Positions 24,825 through 32,752 of a DNA stretch of 64,000 nucleotides are shown here, piece by piece. A program made the translations under genes and the position numbers. Each line of letters starts with the position of its first letter. Positions within the stretch are counted from its first letter, which is position 1. The notes below the pieces were generated by a model. It was given only the letters and a program-made list of their open reading frames with translations. It searched no databases and had not been told where the DNA came from. Source of the stretch: Kribbella sp. VKM Ac-2569 (GTDB lineage: Bacteria > Actinomycetota > Actinomycetes > Propionibacteriales > Kribbellaceae); contig NZ_SGXJ01000006.1 in assembly GCF_004216905.1 (NCBI RefSeq), positions 186,001 through 250,000 of the forward strand, written 5' to 3'.

Positions 24825-25706
24825 CTAGGCGTCTGTCGGACGGCAGATACCGCTCGCGGCGGCGGAGGCAGCCAGTGCCTTCGCCGCCAGGTTGTTCGGC
24901 GCAGGGGTGGTGTGCCGGCCGATCGGGACGACCATCGGGGTGCCGGCGACCGGGTCCGGGACGACCTTGACCGCCAGCCCGAACACGTCCTGGACGACCT
25001 CTTCGGTGATGACCTGCGACGGGTTGCCCTCGGCAACGATCGCGCCGTCCTTCATCGCGATCAGGTGGTCGCCGAACCGGCAGGCCTGGTTCAGGTCGTG
25101 CAGCACCAGCACGATCGTTCGATCCTCCGACTTGTTCAGGTCGACCAGCAGGTCGAGCACCTCGAACTGGTGCGTCAGGTCGAGGAACGTCGTCGGCTCG
25201 TCCAGCAGCAGGATGTCGGTCTCCTGCGCCAGCGCCATCGCGATCCACACCCGCTGCCGCTGACCGCCGGACAGCTCGTCGATCGGCCGGTCCGCGATCG
25301 ACAGCACGTCGGTCGACGTCATCGCTTCCGCAACTGCTTCGTCGTCGGAACGCGACCACTGCCGGATCCACCGCGTCCGCGGGTACCGCCCACGACCGAC
25401 GAGGTCCGAGACCGTGATCCCTTCCGGTGCTGTCGGCGACTGCGGCAGCAGGCCGAGCTTGGTCGCCACCTCCCGCGTCGGGATCTGCTGGATGCTCTTC
25501 CCGTCCAGCAGCACCGTCCCGCGCGACGGCTTCAGCAACCGCGCCAGCGTCTTCAGCAGCGTCGACTTGCCGCAGGCGTTGGCGCCGACGATGACCGTGA
25601 TCTTCCCGGTCGGGATCCGCACCGACAGGTCGTGGATGATCTCCCGCTGGTCGTACCCGACCGCGAGACCGTCCGCTGCCAAGCTGTGTTCCACAGGGTT
25701 CTCCAT
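24825..25706 (-). CDS. Ferric-siderophore ABC transporter ATP-binding protein
   Basis: A 293-residue FecE/FhuC-type ATPase. Walker A is GANACGKSTLLKTLARLLKP, the Q-loop is LGLLPQSPTAPEG, the ABC signature is LSGGQRQRVWIAMALAQ and Walker B is ILLLDEPTTFLDL. The switch His is in VLVLHDLNQA. It energises the two FecCD permeases encoded just upstream, only three bases from the nearer one. No substrate-binding lipoprotein gene is in the window, so that part is encoded elsewhere. Likely iron-repressed through the box at 27949. Confidence 0.93.
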   Translation of the reverse strand: MENPVEHSLAADGLAVGYDQREIIHDLSVRIPTGKITVIVGANACGKSTLLKTLARLLKPSRGTVLLDGKSIQQIPTREVATKLGLLPQSPTAPEGITVSDLVGRGRYPRTRWIRQWSRSDDEAVAEAMTSTDVLSIADRPIDELSGGQRQRVWIAMALAQETDILLLDEPTTFLDLTHQFEVLDLLVDLNKSEDRTIVLVLHDLNQACRFGDHLIAMKDGAIVAEGNPSQVITEEVVQDVFGLAVKVVPDPVAGTPMVVPIGRHTTPAPNNLAAKALAASAAASGICRPTDA

Positions 25707-25709
25707 CTT

Positions 25710-26747
25710 TCAGCCACCACTCCCGACACGGTTGGCCCGCGCCAGCAGGAACATCAGGTACGGCGCTCCGACCACGCCGGTCACCACACCGACCGGCAAC
25801 TGCGTCTCTCCGAATGCGTGCTGCGCGACCAGATCCGACAGCCCGACCACGAGCGCCCCGAGCAGGCCGGACGTGATCATCGCCGGCCCCGGCGACCGGG
25901 TCAGCCGGCGCGCGATCGGCGGCGCGACGAACGCCACGAACCCGATCGGCCCGGCCGCCGCCGTCGCCACCGCGGCCAGCAGTACGGCGACCACGATCAA
26001 CCCGAGCCGCGCCACCTCGACCCGCAGCCCGAGCCCGTACGCCGTCTCGTCGCCGAGCTGCAGGATCCGCAGCTGCCGCACGAGTAGTGCCATCACCGGA
26101 AGCAGGACGACGAAGGTGATCGCCAGCGACCGTACGTTCGACCAGTCCCGCCCGTTCAGGCTCCCGGTCAGCCAGATCAGGGCCTGCTGCGCGATCTCCA
26201 CCCGAGCCTTGGTCAGCAGGTACGACGTGATGCTCGTGGCGATCGCGCCGATGCCGATCCCGATCAGGATCAGCCGGTAACTCGACACCCCGTGCCGCCA
26301 CGCCAGCACGTACATGATGAAAGCGGTCAGCACCGCGCCGACGATCGCGAACGCCGACACCGCGACCCCGGTCAGCCCGAGGGTGATGATCGCGAACACG
26401 GCGAACGCGCTGGCGCCGTACGTCACGCCGATGATGTCCGGGCTCGCCAACGGGTTGCGGGCGATGCTCTGGAAGATCGCTCCCGACAGGCCCAACGCCG
26501 TACCGACCAGCAGCCCGGTGAGTGCCCTGGGCAACCGCAGCCGGTTGACGATGAACTCGGTCGCCCGGTCGCCGCCGCCGAACAGGGTCTTCACCACGTC
26601 GATCACCGGGATCTTGAAATCACCCAGCGACAGCGAGACGCAGAAGGTCGCGAACACCACAACCGCGAGGACGGCGATGACGACCAGCGAACGGGCCTGC
26701 CGGGCCGCGCGCGCCCGAGCGATGACCTGGACCGCTTCGCCGGTCAT
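25710..26747 (-). CDS. FecCD family siderophore ABC transporter permease (second subunit)
   Basis: A 345-residue multi-spanning permease of the FecCD/BtuC family. Typical segments are RLPRALTGLLVGTALGLSGA, then FQSIARNPLASPDIIGVTYG, AAAGPIGFVAFVAPPIARRL and LVAQHAFGETQLPVGVVTGV. About nine to ten helices are visible. The FVAPPIARR loop is the region that couples to the ATPase. It forms a heterodimer with the preceding permease. A 115-base gap containing a repeat-like stem separates it from that gene. Confidence 0.92.
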   Translation of the reverse strand: MTGEAVQVIARARAARQARSLVVIAVLAVVVFATFCVSLSLGDFKIPVIDVVKTLFGGGDRATEFIVNRLRLPRALTGLLVGTALGLSGAIFQSIARNPLASPDIIGVTYGASAFAVFAIITLGLTGVAVSAFAIVGAVLTAFIMYVLAWRHGVSSYRLILIGIGIGAIATSITSYLLTKARVEIAQQALIWLTGSLNGRDWSNVRSLAITFVVLLPVMALLVRQLRILQLGDETAYGLGLRVEVARLGLIVVAVLLAAVATAAAGPIGFVAFVAPPIARRLTRSPGPAMITSGLLGALVVGLSDLVAQHAFGETQLPVGVVTGVVGAPYLMFLLARANRVGSGG

Positions 26748-26752
26748 GGGGC

Positions 26753-26816
26753 CTCCCGTCCTGGACTGAGGAGCGGAGGGAGCGAAGCGACCGGAGCGAC
26801 GAGGGAAGGACGGGAG
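26753..26816. repeat. Intercistronic stem with GAGCGn-repeat loop
   Basis: CTCCCGTCCT (26753-26762) and AGGACGGGAG (26807-26816) form a 10-bp stem around a purine-rich loop of reiterated GAGCGG/GAGCGA/GGAGCGA units. It sits between two permease genes of one operon. Reiterated GAGCGA elements are common in intergenic actinobacterial DNA. It could tune differential expression, but the role is unproven. Confidence 0.5.
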
Positions 26817-26862
26817 TTACAGCCCCATGACCCGCCGCGACGGAGTCGCGGCATCAGTACGG

Positions 26863-27930
26863 TCACAGGTCTGCCAGCTTTCGGCGTCGTACCAGGACGA
26901 TGAAGAATGGAGCGCCCAGCACTGCGGTGACGATGCCGACCTGCAGTTCACCGGGCAGCGCCACGACACGGCCGATCACGTCGGACCCGAGCAGCAGGAT
27001 CGGCGCGAGCAGCATCGAGTACGGCAGGATCCACCGGTAGTCCGGTCCGGTCACCAGCCGCGCCACATGCGGGATGGTCAACCCGATGAACCCGATCGGC
27101 CCAGCCGCCGCGGTCGCCGCACCACAGAGCAGCACGACGACCACAGCGACGAAGACGCGGGCGAGTCCCACCCGCTGACCGAGTGACTTGGCCACGTCAT
27201 CCCCCAGCGACAACGCGTTCAGCACTCGCCCGCAGAACATGGCAAGCACCATCCCGACCAGGATGAACGGCGCCACCTGTTTCGCGATGTCGGGGCCGCG
27301 GCCGGCGAACGATCCCACCGACCAGAACCGGAACTGGTCGAAGGTGTCGACGTCACCGATCAGCAAGGCCGTCGTCAGCGACCCGAGCATCGCGGTCAGC
27401 GCCGCACCGGCGAGCGCGAGTTTCACCGGCGTCGCGCCCTCGCGTCCCATCGAACCGAGCAGGTAGACGGCGACCGACGCCGCGGCCGCGCCCAGAAACG
27501 CAAGCCAGACGTACGACGTCAACGACGACAACCCGAACCAGTAGATGCCCCCGACAACGAACAGCGCCGCACCGCCGTTCACACCGAGGATGCCCGGATC
27601 GGCCAGCGGGTTCCGGGTCACGCCCTGCATCAGGGCCCCGGACAGACCGAGCGCGGCGCCGACCATCAGGCCGATCAGCGTCCGCGGCACACGCAGTGAC
27701 CGGACGATCACGTGATCGGTGTCGGACTCGTTGTAGTGGCGGAGGGCATCGATCACCGTGGACAACGGGATCTGCTTGGACCCGATCGCGATGCTGAGCA
27801 GCGACACCAGGACCAGCAGGACGACGCAACCGACCAACCCGAGGACGAGCGTGGTCCGCCGGGTTCGGCGCGGGCGCGACGGGACAGCGGTCTCCGGGCC
27901 GGCTTCGACCATGGCACTGGGCGGGGGCAT
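26863..27930 (-). CDS. FecCD family siderophore ABC transporter permease (first subunit)
   Basis: A 355-residue FecCD permease, first gene of the uptake operon. A basic cytoplasmic N-terminus (RPRRTRRTTLVLGL) precedes about nine helices. Family blocks are LRVPRTLIGLMVGAALGLSGA, then MQGVTRNPLADPGILGVNGG, AAAGPIGFIGLTIPHVARL and ELQVGIVTAVLGAPFF. It pairs with the permease downstream to form the membrane channel. An iron box lies 19 bases upstream of its start, so transcription is expected only under iron limitation. Confidence 0.93.
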   Translation of the reverse strand: MPPPSAMVEAGPETAVPSRPRRTRRTTLVLGLVGCVVLLVLVSLLSIAIGSKQIPLSTVIDALRHYNESDTDHVIVRSLRVPRTLIGLMVGAALGLSGALMQGVTRNPLADPGILGVNGGAALFVVGGIYWFGLSSLTSYVWLAFLGAAAASVAVYLLGSMGREGATPVKLALAGAALTAMLGSLTTALLIGDVDTFDQFRFWSVGSFAGRGPDIAKQVAPFILVGMVLAMFCGRVLNALSLGDDVAKSLGQRVGLARVFVAVVVVLLCGAATAAAGPIGFIGLTIPHVARLVTGPDYRWILPYSMLLAPILLLGSDVIGRVVALPGELQVGIVTAVLGAPFFIVLVRRRKLADL

Positions 27931-27948
27931 TGGACTTTCGGGATCCTC

Positions 27949-27967
27949 TTAGGTAAGGCTAACCTCT
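27949..27967. promoter_or_regulatory. Iron box (DtxR/IdeR family operator)
   Basis: TTAGGTAAGGCTAACCTCT matches the 19-bp DtxR/IdeR consensus TTAGGTTAGGCTAACCTAA at 16 of 19 positions. It lies in the gap shared by the divergent permease and siderophore-interacting protein genes, so one bound Fe(II) repressor could shut off both. Confidence 0.8.
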
Positions 27968-28045
27968 AGATGCCTCAGAATAACCCGGCCGCCCTCGGGT
28001 CCGCATCTGAGCCTCCCCTGCCAGAGTTTATGGAGAAACCAGCGC

Positions 28046-28852
28046 ATGACGACTGTGCTCGAGCGATCGATCGTTTTCGACTCGCTCCTGGCCACCGTGG
28101 CGGCCGTTGAGGACCTGAGCCCGCACCTGCGCCGCGTGACGTTCGTCGCACCGCGGATCGCGGAGGCGGTCACCGCCGGACCGGACCAGCGGATCAAGAT
28201 CCTGCTCGCCCCGCCCAACGGCAGTGCGATCAGACTGCCGTCTGGACCCGAGTGGTACACCGAGTGGTGCGCCCAGCCGGTGGAAGAGCGCTTCATCATG
28301 CGGACCTACACCGTGCGAGCACTCCGGCCGGAGGTGGCCGAACTGGACGTCGAGTTCGTCCTGCACGGAGTAAACGGACCTGCATCAGCGTGGGTGAGTG
28401 AAGCCGAGCTGGGCGACCAGGTGGGCCTGCTGTTGCCGTTCGCGGTCGACACGACCAGCACCAAGGGCCTCCTGCACTCTGGCGTCGACTACGTCCCGCC
28501 GGCGACCAGCGTGCGCCGGATCCTCGTAGCGGACGAGACGGCATTGCCGGCACTGGCCGGGATCCTGGAGGAGCTGCCGGCCGCAGTACAGGCCGCGGTG
28601 TTCGTCGCCGTACCGGATGCTGCTGACGTGCGGCCGCTGGCCAGCTCGGCTGAGGTCACATGGGTGACTGACGGCTCGTTGGTGGACGCGGTGAAGTCAG
28701 GAGCGCTGCCGTTCGACCCTGACTACGCGTGGGTCGCAGGCGAGTCGTCGATGATCAAAGAGGTACGTCGCCACCTCGTGAACGCCGTCGGGATGCCGAA
28801 GTCGGCGATCTCGTTCCAGGGCTACTGGAAGCGCGGCGAGGCGCACTGCTGA
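28046..28852 (+). CDS. Siderophore-interacting protein (ferric-siderophore reductase)
   Basis: A 268-residue flavoprotein of the SIP family. FAD-binding is shown by MRTYTVRALRPE (the RxYTxR motif) and the stretch HGVNGPASAWV. The NAD(P)H side has LVADETALPALAGILEELP, and the family tail SFQGYWKRGEAHC is present. It reduces Fe(III) in imported siderophores to release Fe(II) in the cytoplasm. It is divergent from the uptake operon across the iron box, which fits coordinated iron regulation. Confidence 0.93.
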   Translation: MTTVLERSIVFDSLLATVAAVEDLSPHLRRVTFVAPRIAEAVTAGPDQRIKILLAPPNGSAIRLPSGPEWYTEWCAQPVEERFIMRTYTVRALRPEVAELDVEFVLHGVNGPASAWVSEAELGDQVGLLLPFAVDTTSTKGLLHSGVDYVPPATSVRRILVADETALPALAGILEELPAAVQAAVFVAVPDAADVRPLASSAEVTWVTDGSLVDAVKSGALPFDPDYAWVAGESSMIKEVRRHLVNAVGMPKSAISFQGYWKRGEAHC

Positions 28853-28856
28853 TGCG

Positions 28857-30044
28857 CTAGGACGGGTTCTCCGCGTGGGTCAGCGTCTCCCACGCGACGA
28901 ACAGGTTGTTGGAGCCCGCCGGCCGCCGGGACTCGGTCAGCGCCTGGGTGTTCGCCATCGCGATCCCGAGCCGCGTGTGCAGCGCGTTGTAACCGACCTC
29001 GGTGATCGGTCCGAGCCCGCGCTTGAGCGTGCCCTTGCAGAGCCACGACGGCACCGGCTCCAGGTTGCGCTCCCACTTGGACTGGAAACCGAGCGCCTGA
29101 CGGAGCCGCTCACCGAACTCGGGGTACATGTCGATGCCCTGGATCCGCGCCGTCTCCAGCACGTGTGAGATCGACGAGATGCCGTAGCCGGTGTGAGTGA
29201 AGTCGCGGCAGGTCTCCTGAGTCAAGCCTGTCACGAACGTTCCCTGGCCCTGCCAGTAGCTGACGATCTTGTCGCGGGTGTTGAGGTTCTGGCTCGGCAC
29301 GGTCTTCGGCAGCGCGCCGTCGGACTCCAGGTACACGTACGCCGGTACGCGCAGCCGGTAGAGCGCGATCGCCTTGTCGTAGATCGCCTTGTCCTCGAGG
29401 AACACCCCGATGCCCTGCAGCGCCTCGATCATGCTCAACTCCCAGTTCCCGTTGGAGTTCGAGCCGTTGATGATCTCCGGGACGTAGACGTTGCGGAGCA
29501 TGGTGGCGAAGCGGCCGGAGTTCGGCCAGTTGCCGTACACATGCTTGATGATCTCCGCGGCCTTCGGCCACGAGGACGCGGACCAGGCGGTCTGCAGCGG
29601 CGCATTGCTGTTGGTGTGGTCCTGGATGGTCGCCGACCACGCATCCATCAGCTGGATGGACTTCTGGGCGTAGCGGTCGTCGCGGGTGAGGTACCAGAGC
29701 AGTGCGTCGGTGTACGCCGCGATGGCGTCCTCACGTTCGTCGGTGCAGCCGTAGTTCGGGTTCGAGTACGGACCGCACTCCACGACCGCGCGTGGTTTCG
29801 GCGTACGGGACAGGGAGGCGTACGCACTGTTCTTCGCCTGGTTGAAGGCGTCGGTCCACGGCTGCGCGCCGGCCTGCACCTTGGCACGAACGAAGTCGAG
29901 CTGAGCCTGACTCGACCCGACACCGGGATGGGTGAACGTCGCAGGCGCGCCGACCGATTGCGACGAGGCGGCTGCCGGACTGCTGAGGGTCCCGGCAACC
30001 AGCGCGGCACAGGCGGCGGCCAGGACGAAGGGCATCTTTCGCAT
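28857..30044 (-). CDS. Secreted alginate lyase family protein
   Basis: A 395-residue exported protein with a signal peptide (MRKMPFVLAAACAALVAGTL) and the alginate lyase (alpha/alpha toroid) fold. Hallmarks are NGSNSNGNWELSMIEALQGI, which carries the conserved Asn and Trp, and ETCRDFTHTGYGI with the catalytic-type His and Tyr. The long central part is helical (KAAEIIKHVYGNW). Members cleave polyuronates by beta-elimination, but many actinobacterial relatives have untested substrates, so alginate specificity is not assured. It ends four bases from the convergent SIP gene. Confidence 0.85.
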   Translation of the reverse strand: MRKMPFVLAAACAALVAGTLSSPAAASSQSVGAPATFTHPGVGSSQAQLDFVRAKVQAGAQPWTDAFNQAKNSAYASLSRTPKPRAVVECGPYSNPNYGCTDEREDAIAAYTDALLWYLTRDDRYAQKSIQLMDAWSATIQDHTNSNAPLQTAWSASSWPKAAEIIKHVYGNWPNSGRFATMLRNVYVPEIINGSNSNGNWELSMIEALQGIGVFLEDKAIYDKAIALYRLRVPAYVYLESDGALPKTVPSQNLNTRDKIVSYWQGQGTFVTGLTQETCRDFTHTGYGISSISHVLETARIQGIDMYPEFGERLRQALGFQSKWERNLEPVPSWLCKGTLKRGLGPITEVGYNALHTRLGIAMANTQALTESRRPAGSNNLFVAWETLTHAENPS

Positions 30045-30202
30045 GGGCGGTGTCCTGTCTTCGGGGGCGGTAGGACAGCGGTTTCCACCGCAGTTTCACG
30101 ACGCCCGATGCCACGGTCAAGACCTCGCCGGTACCGGAACTTCCCTGGAACAGAGGGCTCTTCTGTCCCATTTCCCGTGGAACAAAAGGCGTTCCCGTCC
30201 CA

Positions 30203-30598
30203 CTAGTGACCGAGCTGGCTGGTGATGCGGTCGACGACGATGCTCGTCGCGTAGCGCGTCGTACCCGGCGGCTCGACATCCGACCAGCTGCCGGTGTACT
30301 TCCGCGCGATCGCCTGCTCCAGCGCGAACTCCGGATCGGCGACCAAGTCGTCGATCCGGCCGCGCAGCTCGATGTAGTACGTCGGCTGCGCCGGATCGAC
30401 GACCACCACCGAGATCGCCGGGTTCCGCTGCAGGTTGCGCAGCTTCTGCCGCCCGTCCACCAGGCTGATGCGCACCCGCTCGCCGTCCCACAGGAACCAC
30501 AGCGGCGTCACCTGAGGTTCGCCGCGCTTGCCGATCGTCCCCACCAGCGCGATCGCCGTCGAGGTCAGCAGGTCATGAAACTCACCAGGAATCTCCAC
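30203..30598 (-). CDS. PPOX-class F420-dependent oxidoreductase
   Basis: A 131-residue split beta-barrel protein of the pyridoxamine 5'-phosphate oxidase-like class. The signature ALVGTIGKRGEPQVTPLWFLWDG is followed by RKLRNLQRNP-type and AISVVVVDP strands. In actinobacteria this subgroup usually binds F420 or another flavin. The GTG at 30598 (reading VEIPGEFHDLL) is chosen because it gives the normal family length; no strong ribosome site is seen. It starts 16 bases after the TetR stop, so it may be co-transcribed with that gene. Confidence 0.85.
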   Translation of the reverse strand: MEIPGEFHDLLTSTAIALVGTIGKRGEPQVTPLWFLWDGERVRISLVDGRQKLRNLQRNPAISVVVVDPAQPTYYIELRGRIDDLVADPEFALEQAIARKYTGSWSDVEPPGTTRYATSIVVDRITSQLGH

Positions 30599-30614
30599 GG
30601 TGGCGAGAATAGGC

Positions 30615-31199
30615 TCAGCTGAGGGCGAGCTCACCCGCATGGATGCCTGCGGCGTCGAGGAGCGCGGCCGCGGTGGTCGCACCGATGCCGCCGAGCGGCT
30701 GCGCGCGGACGACGGCACGAGCGGCCGCGCCGTCGAAGATCATCGTGAGCTGGACGGCCAGCGTGGACGGATCCTCCGCGTCGGCCTTCACCAGTTCGCG
30801 GTGGAAGAAGTCGGTGAGCTGCTGCTTGAAGTGCCGCGCCACCACGGACCCCGGGTGCTCGGGGTTCTTCAGCTCCACCGCCGTACTCACATAAGGGCAG
30901 CCGAGGTAGTTGCCCGCCGCAACCATGGCGTCCTGCCGGTCGAACACGGTGAGGATCCGCTCCCGCGGCGCGCGGTCGTCCTCGGCGCCCGGGTGCAGCA
31001 ACGTCTGGTACGCCGGACCGCGGCTGGCCAGGCTTTCCGCGATCAGCTCGTCCTTCGACCGGAACAGCTGGTACATGGACTTCTTCGACACCCCCGCCGC
31101 CTTGCAGAGCGCGTCCACGCCGATGTTGACGCCGTCGCGATAGAAGAGTTCGCCCGCGGCGTCCAGAAGCCGCTCACGGGGAGTTGCGGAAGTGCTCAT
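30615..31199 (-). CDS. TetR/AcrR family transcriptional regulator
   Basis: A 194-residue TetR-type repressor. The HTH is TPRERLLDAAGELFYRDGV then VSKKSMYQLFRSKDELIAESL. The ligand domain contains GCPYVSTAVELKNPEHPGS, similar to the regulator at 2880-3455, so the two are related. It is divergent from an SDR gene and two matching palindromes lie in the 90-base gap, which makes it very likely the repressor of that SDR and of itself. Confidence 0.9.
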   Translation of the reverse strand: MSTSATPRERLLDAAGELFYRDGVNIGVDALCKAAGVSKKSMYQLFRSKDELIAESLASRGPAYQTLLHPGAEDDRAPRERILTVFDRQDAMVAAGNYLGCPYVSTAVELKNPEHPGSVVARHFKQQLTDFFHRELVKADAEDPSTLAVQLTMIFDGAAARAVVRAQPLGGIGATTAAALLDAAGIHAGELALS

Positions 31200-31232
31200 G
31201 CATTGAAGGGTACCGGCTGGATTTGAATTCGG

Positions 31233-31271
31233 AAACCGATCGGTTTACGGTGGCTGAAACAGATCGGTTTC
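31233..31271. promoter_or_regulatory. Twin TetR operators
   Basis: AAACCGATCGGTTT (31233-31246) is a perfect 14-bp palindrome. GAAACAGATCGGTTTC (31256-31271) is a near-perfect second copy whose centre is 24 bases away, just over two helical turns. Both lie between the divergent TetR and SDR genes. Known TetR repressors bind such dyads cooperatively. Confidence 0.75.
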
Positions 31272-31289
31272 CATCCTCAGGAGTTTCAG

Positions 31290-31991
31290 ATGACCACACT
31301 CGAAGGCGCCGTTGTCCTCGTCACCGGCGGGCAGCGCGGGATCGGCAAGGCGATCGTCGACGACCTGCTCACCCGCGGCGCGGCCAAGGTCTACGCGACC
31401 GCCCGCAGTCCCCGCCCGAGCACCGACCCACGCGTCGTACCGCTGCCGCTCGAGGTCACCGACCAGGCCTCGATCGACGCACTGGCCGCGGCCGCGCCGG
31501 ATGTCACCGTGCTGATCAACAACGCCGGCGCGAGCTCGCCGGACACCTACCTCGACGCCCCGATCGAGGACGTCCGCGCGGTCTTCGAGGCGAACTTCTT
31601 CGGCCCGCTCCAGCTCACCCGGGCGTTCGTCCCGATCATCGAGCGCAACGGCGGCGGCCATCTCCTGAACGCCCACTCGGCCCTGTCCTGGGTCGCCCGG
31701 CACGGCGCGTACTCCGCGACCAAGGCCGCGTTCTGGCTGCAGACCAACGCGATCCGGCTCGAACTGCTGAACCGCGGCATCGGAGTCACCGGCCTGCACA
31801 TGGGGTACGTCGACACCGACATGGTGACCGCCGTGACCGCACCGAAGTCCCGCCCCGAGGACATCGCCAAGCAAGCCCTCGACGGCATCGAGTCCGGCGC
31901 GTACGAGGTCCTCGCCGACGACACCGCCCGCGGCGCGAAGGCCGCCATGGCCCTCGACCTGACCGCCGTCTATCCCGAGCTAGCCGGCTGA
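31290..31991 (+). CDS. SDR family oxidoreductase
   Basis: A 233-residue short-chain dehydrogenase. The cofactor motif is VLVTGGQRGIGKAIVDDLL and NNAGASSPD follows strand 4. The catalytic Ser is in LLNAHSALSWVARHG and the YSATK motif supplies Tyr and Lys. The region after the active site (GLHMGYVDTDM) matches the usual PGxxxT position with changes. It starts with ATG at 31290 after CAGGAG. It is under the divergent TetR with two operators upstream. It overlaps the convergent DJ-1 family gene by 12 bases. The substrate is unknown. Confidence 0.9.
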   Translation: MTTLEGAVVLVTGGQRGIGKAIVDDLLTRGAAKVYATARSPRPSTDPRVVPLPLEVTDQASIDALAAAAPDVTVLINNAGASSPDTYLDAPIEDVRAVFEANFFGPLQLTRAFVPIIERNGGGHLLNAHSALSWVARHGAYSATKAAFWLQTNAIRLELLNRGIGVTGLHMGYVDTDMVTAVTAPKSRPEDIAKQALDGIESGAYEVLADDTARGAKAAMALDLTAVYPELAG

Positions 31992-32576
31992 CACGTAGAC
32001 GTCGCGGTCGCGGGTGTACTCCATGGCTCCCGCGATTCCGTCGGCCACGTCAGCGCCGAGCTCGCGCTCGACGACGTACAGCGCCAGATCGATCCCCGAG
32101 GTGACGCCGCCCGCGGTGACGAGCGTGCCGTCGTCGACGACGCGGTTCTTCTTCAGCTCGGCGCCGAACTCCTCCAGCTCGGCCCACGCACCGCGGTTCG
32201 TCGTGGCCGGCCGGCCCTTCACCAGGCCGGCCTCGGCGAGCAGCATCGAGCCGGTGCACACCGCGCCGATCCACTGCAGCGACGGCGCCAACTCGGCGAT
32301 CCGCGCCGGCATCACGCCACGCCGCGCCTCGGCCCACGCACCCGTCTCCGCACGGTTCATCCAGCCACCACCCGGTACGAACAGCGCATCCGGCTGCCCG
32401 AGACCCTCAGGTGCCTTGAACTGCAGCCCGTGCAGCCCGGTGACCTCGGCCGGCCCGTCCAGCCCGACCAGCGCCATGTCGAACCCAGGCCGCCTCGACG
32501 CGTGACTCCACACCTCGAACGGCCCCATCACGTCCATCTCGTCCACACCGTCGAACACCAGAATCTCGATCCGCAT
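31980..32576 (-). CDS. DJ-1/PfpI family protein
   Basis: A 198-residue cytoplasmic protein of the DJ-1/PfpI superfamily. It starts MRIEILVFDGVDEMDVMGPFE and has the glycine-rich turn ALFVPGGGW. The nucleophile elbow is GAVCTGSMLLAEAGLV with the reactive Cys, followed by ATTNRGAWAE and VTAGGVTSGIDLAL. This arrangement matches the free-standing AraC-amidase-like branch (isocyanide hydratase-like). The exact reaction is unknown. The ATG at 32576 follows a closely spaced GGAGGT. Confidence 0.88.
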   Translation of the reverse strand: MRIEILVFDGVDEMDVMGPFEVWSHASRRPGFDMALVGLDGPAEVTGLHGLQFKAPEGLGQPDALFVPGGGWMNRAETGAWAEARRGVMPARIAELAPSLQWIGAVCTGSMLLAEAGLVKGRPATTNRGAWAELEEFGAELKKNRVVDDGTLVTAGGVTSGIDLALYVVERELGADVADGIAGAMEYTRDRDVYVSAG

Positions 32577-32752
32577 ACCTCCACCCAACTGGGATGCGGG
32601 GACTGGAGCCAGTGGCCACGAGGCCGTGGTTCGCAAGATTCTGGCCACCTCTCGGCGCACGGTTGGCACCGCTGAGCGCTTGCCGCTCGCACCAGGGTCA
32701 TCAGGCCGCTACATCTGGTGGAGAGACATCCCGCCGCCCCTGGAGGTCCACC

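Noticed and set aside
25414..26280. A rightward frame of 288 codons across the siderophore ATPase and permease genes
   Set aside because: It is the antisense shadow of two well-matched transporter genes.
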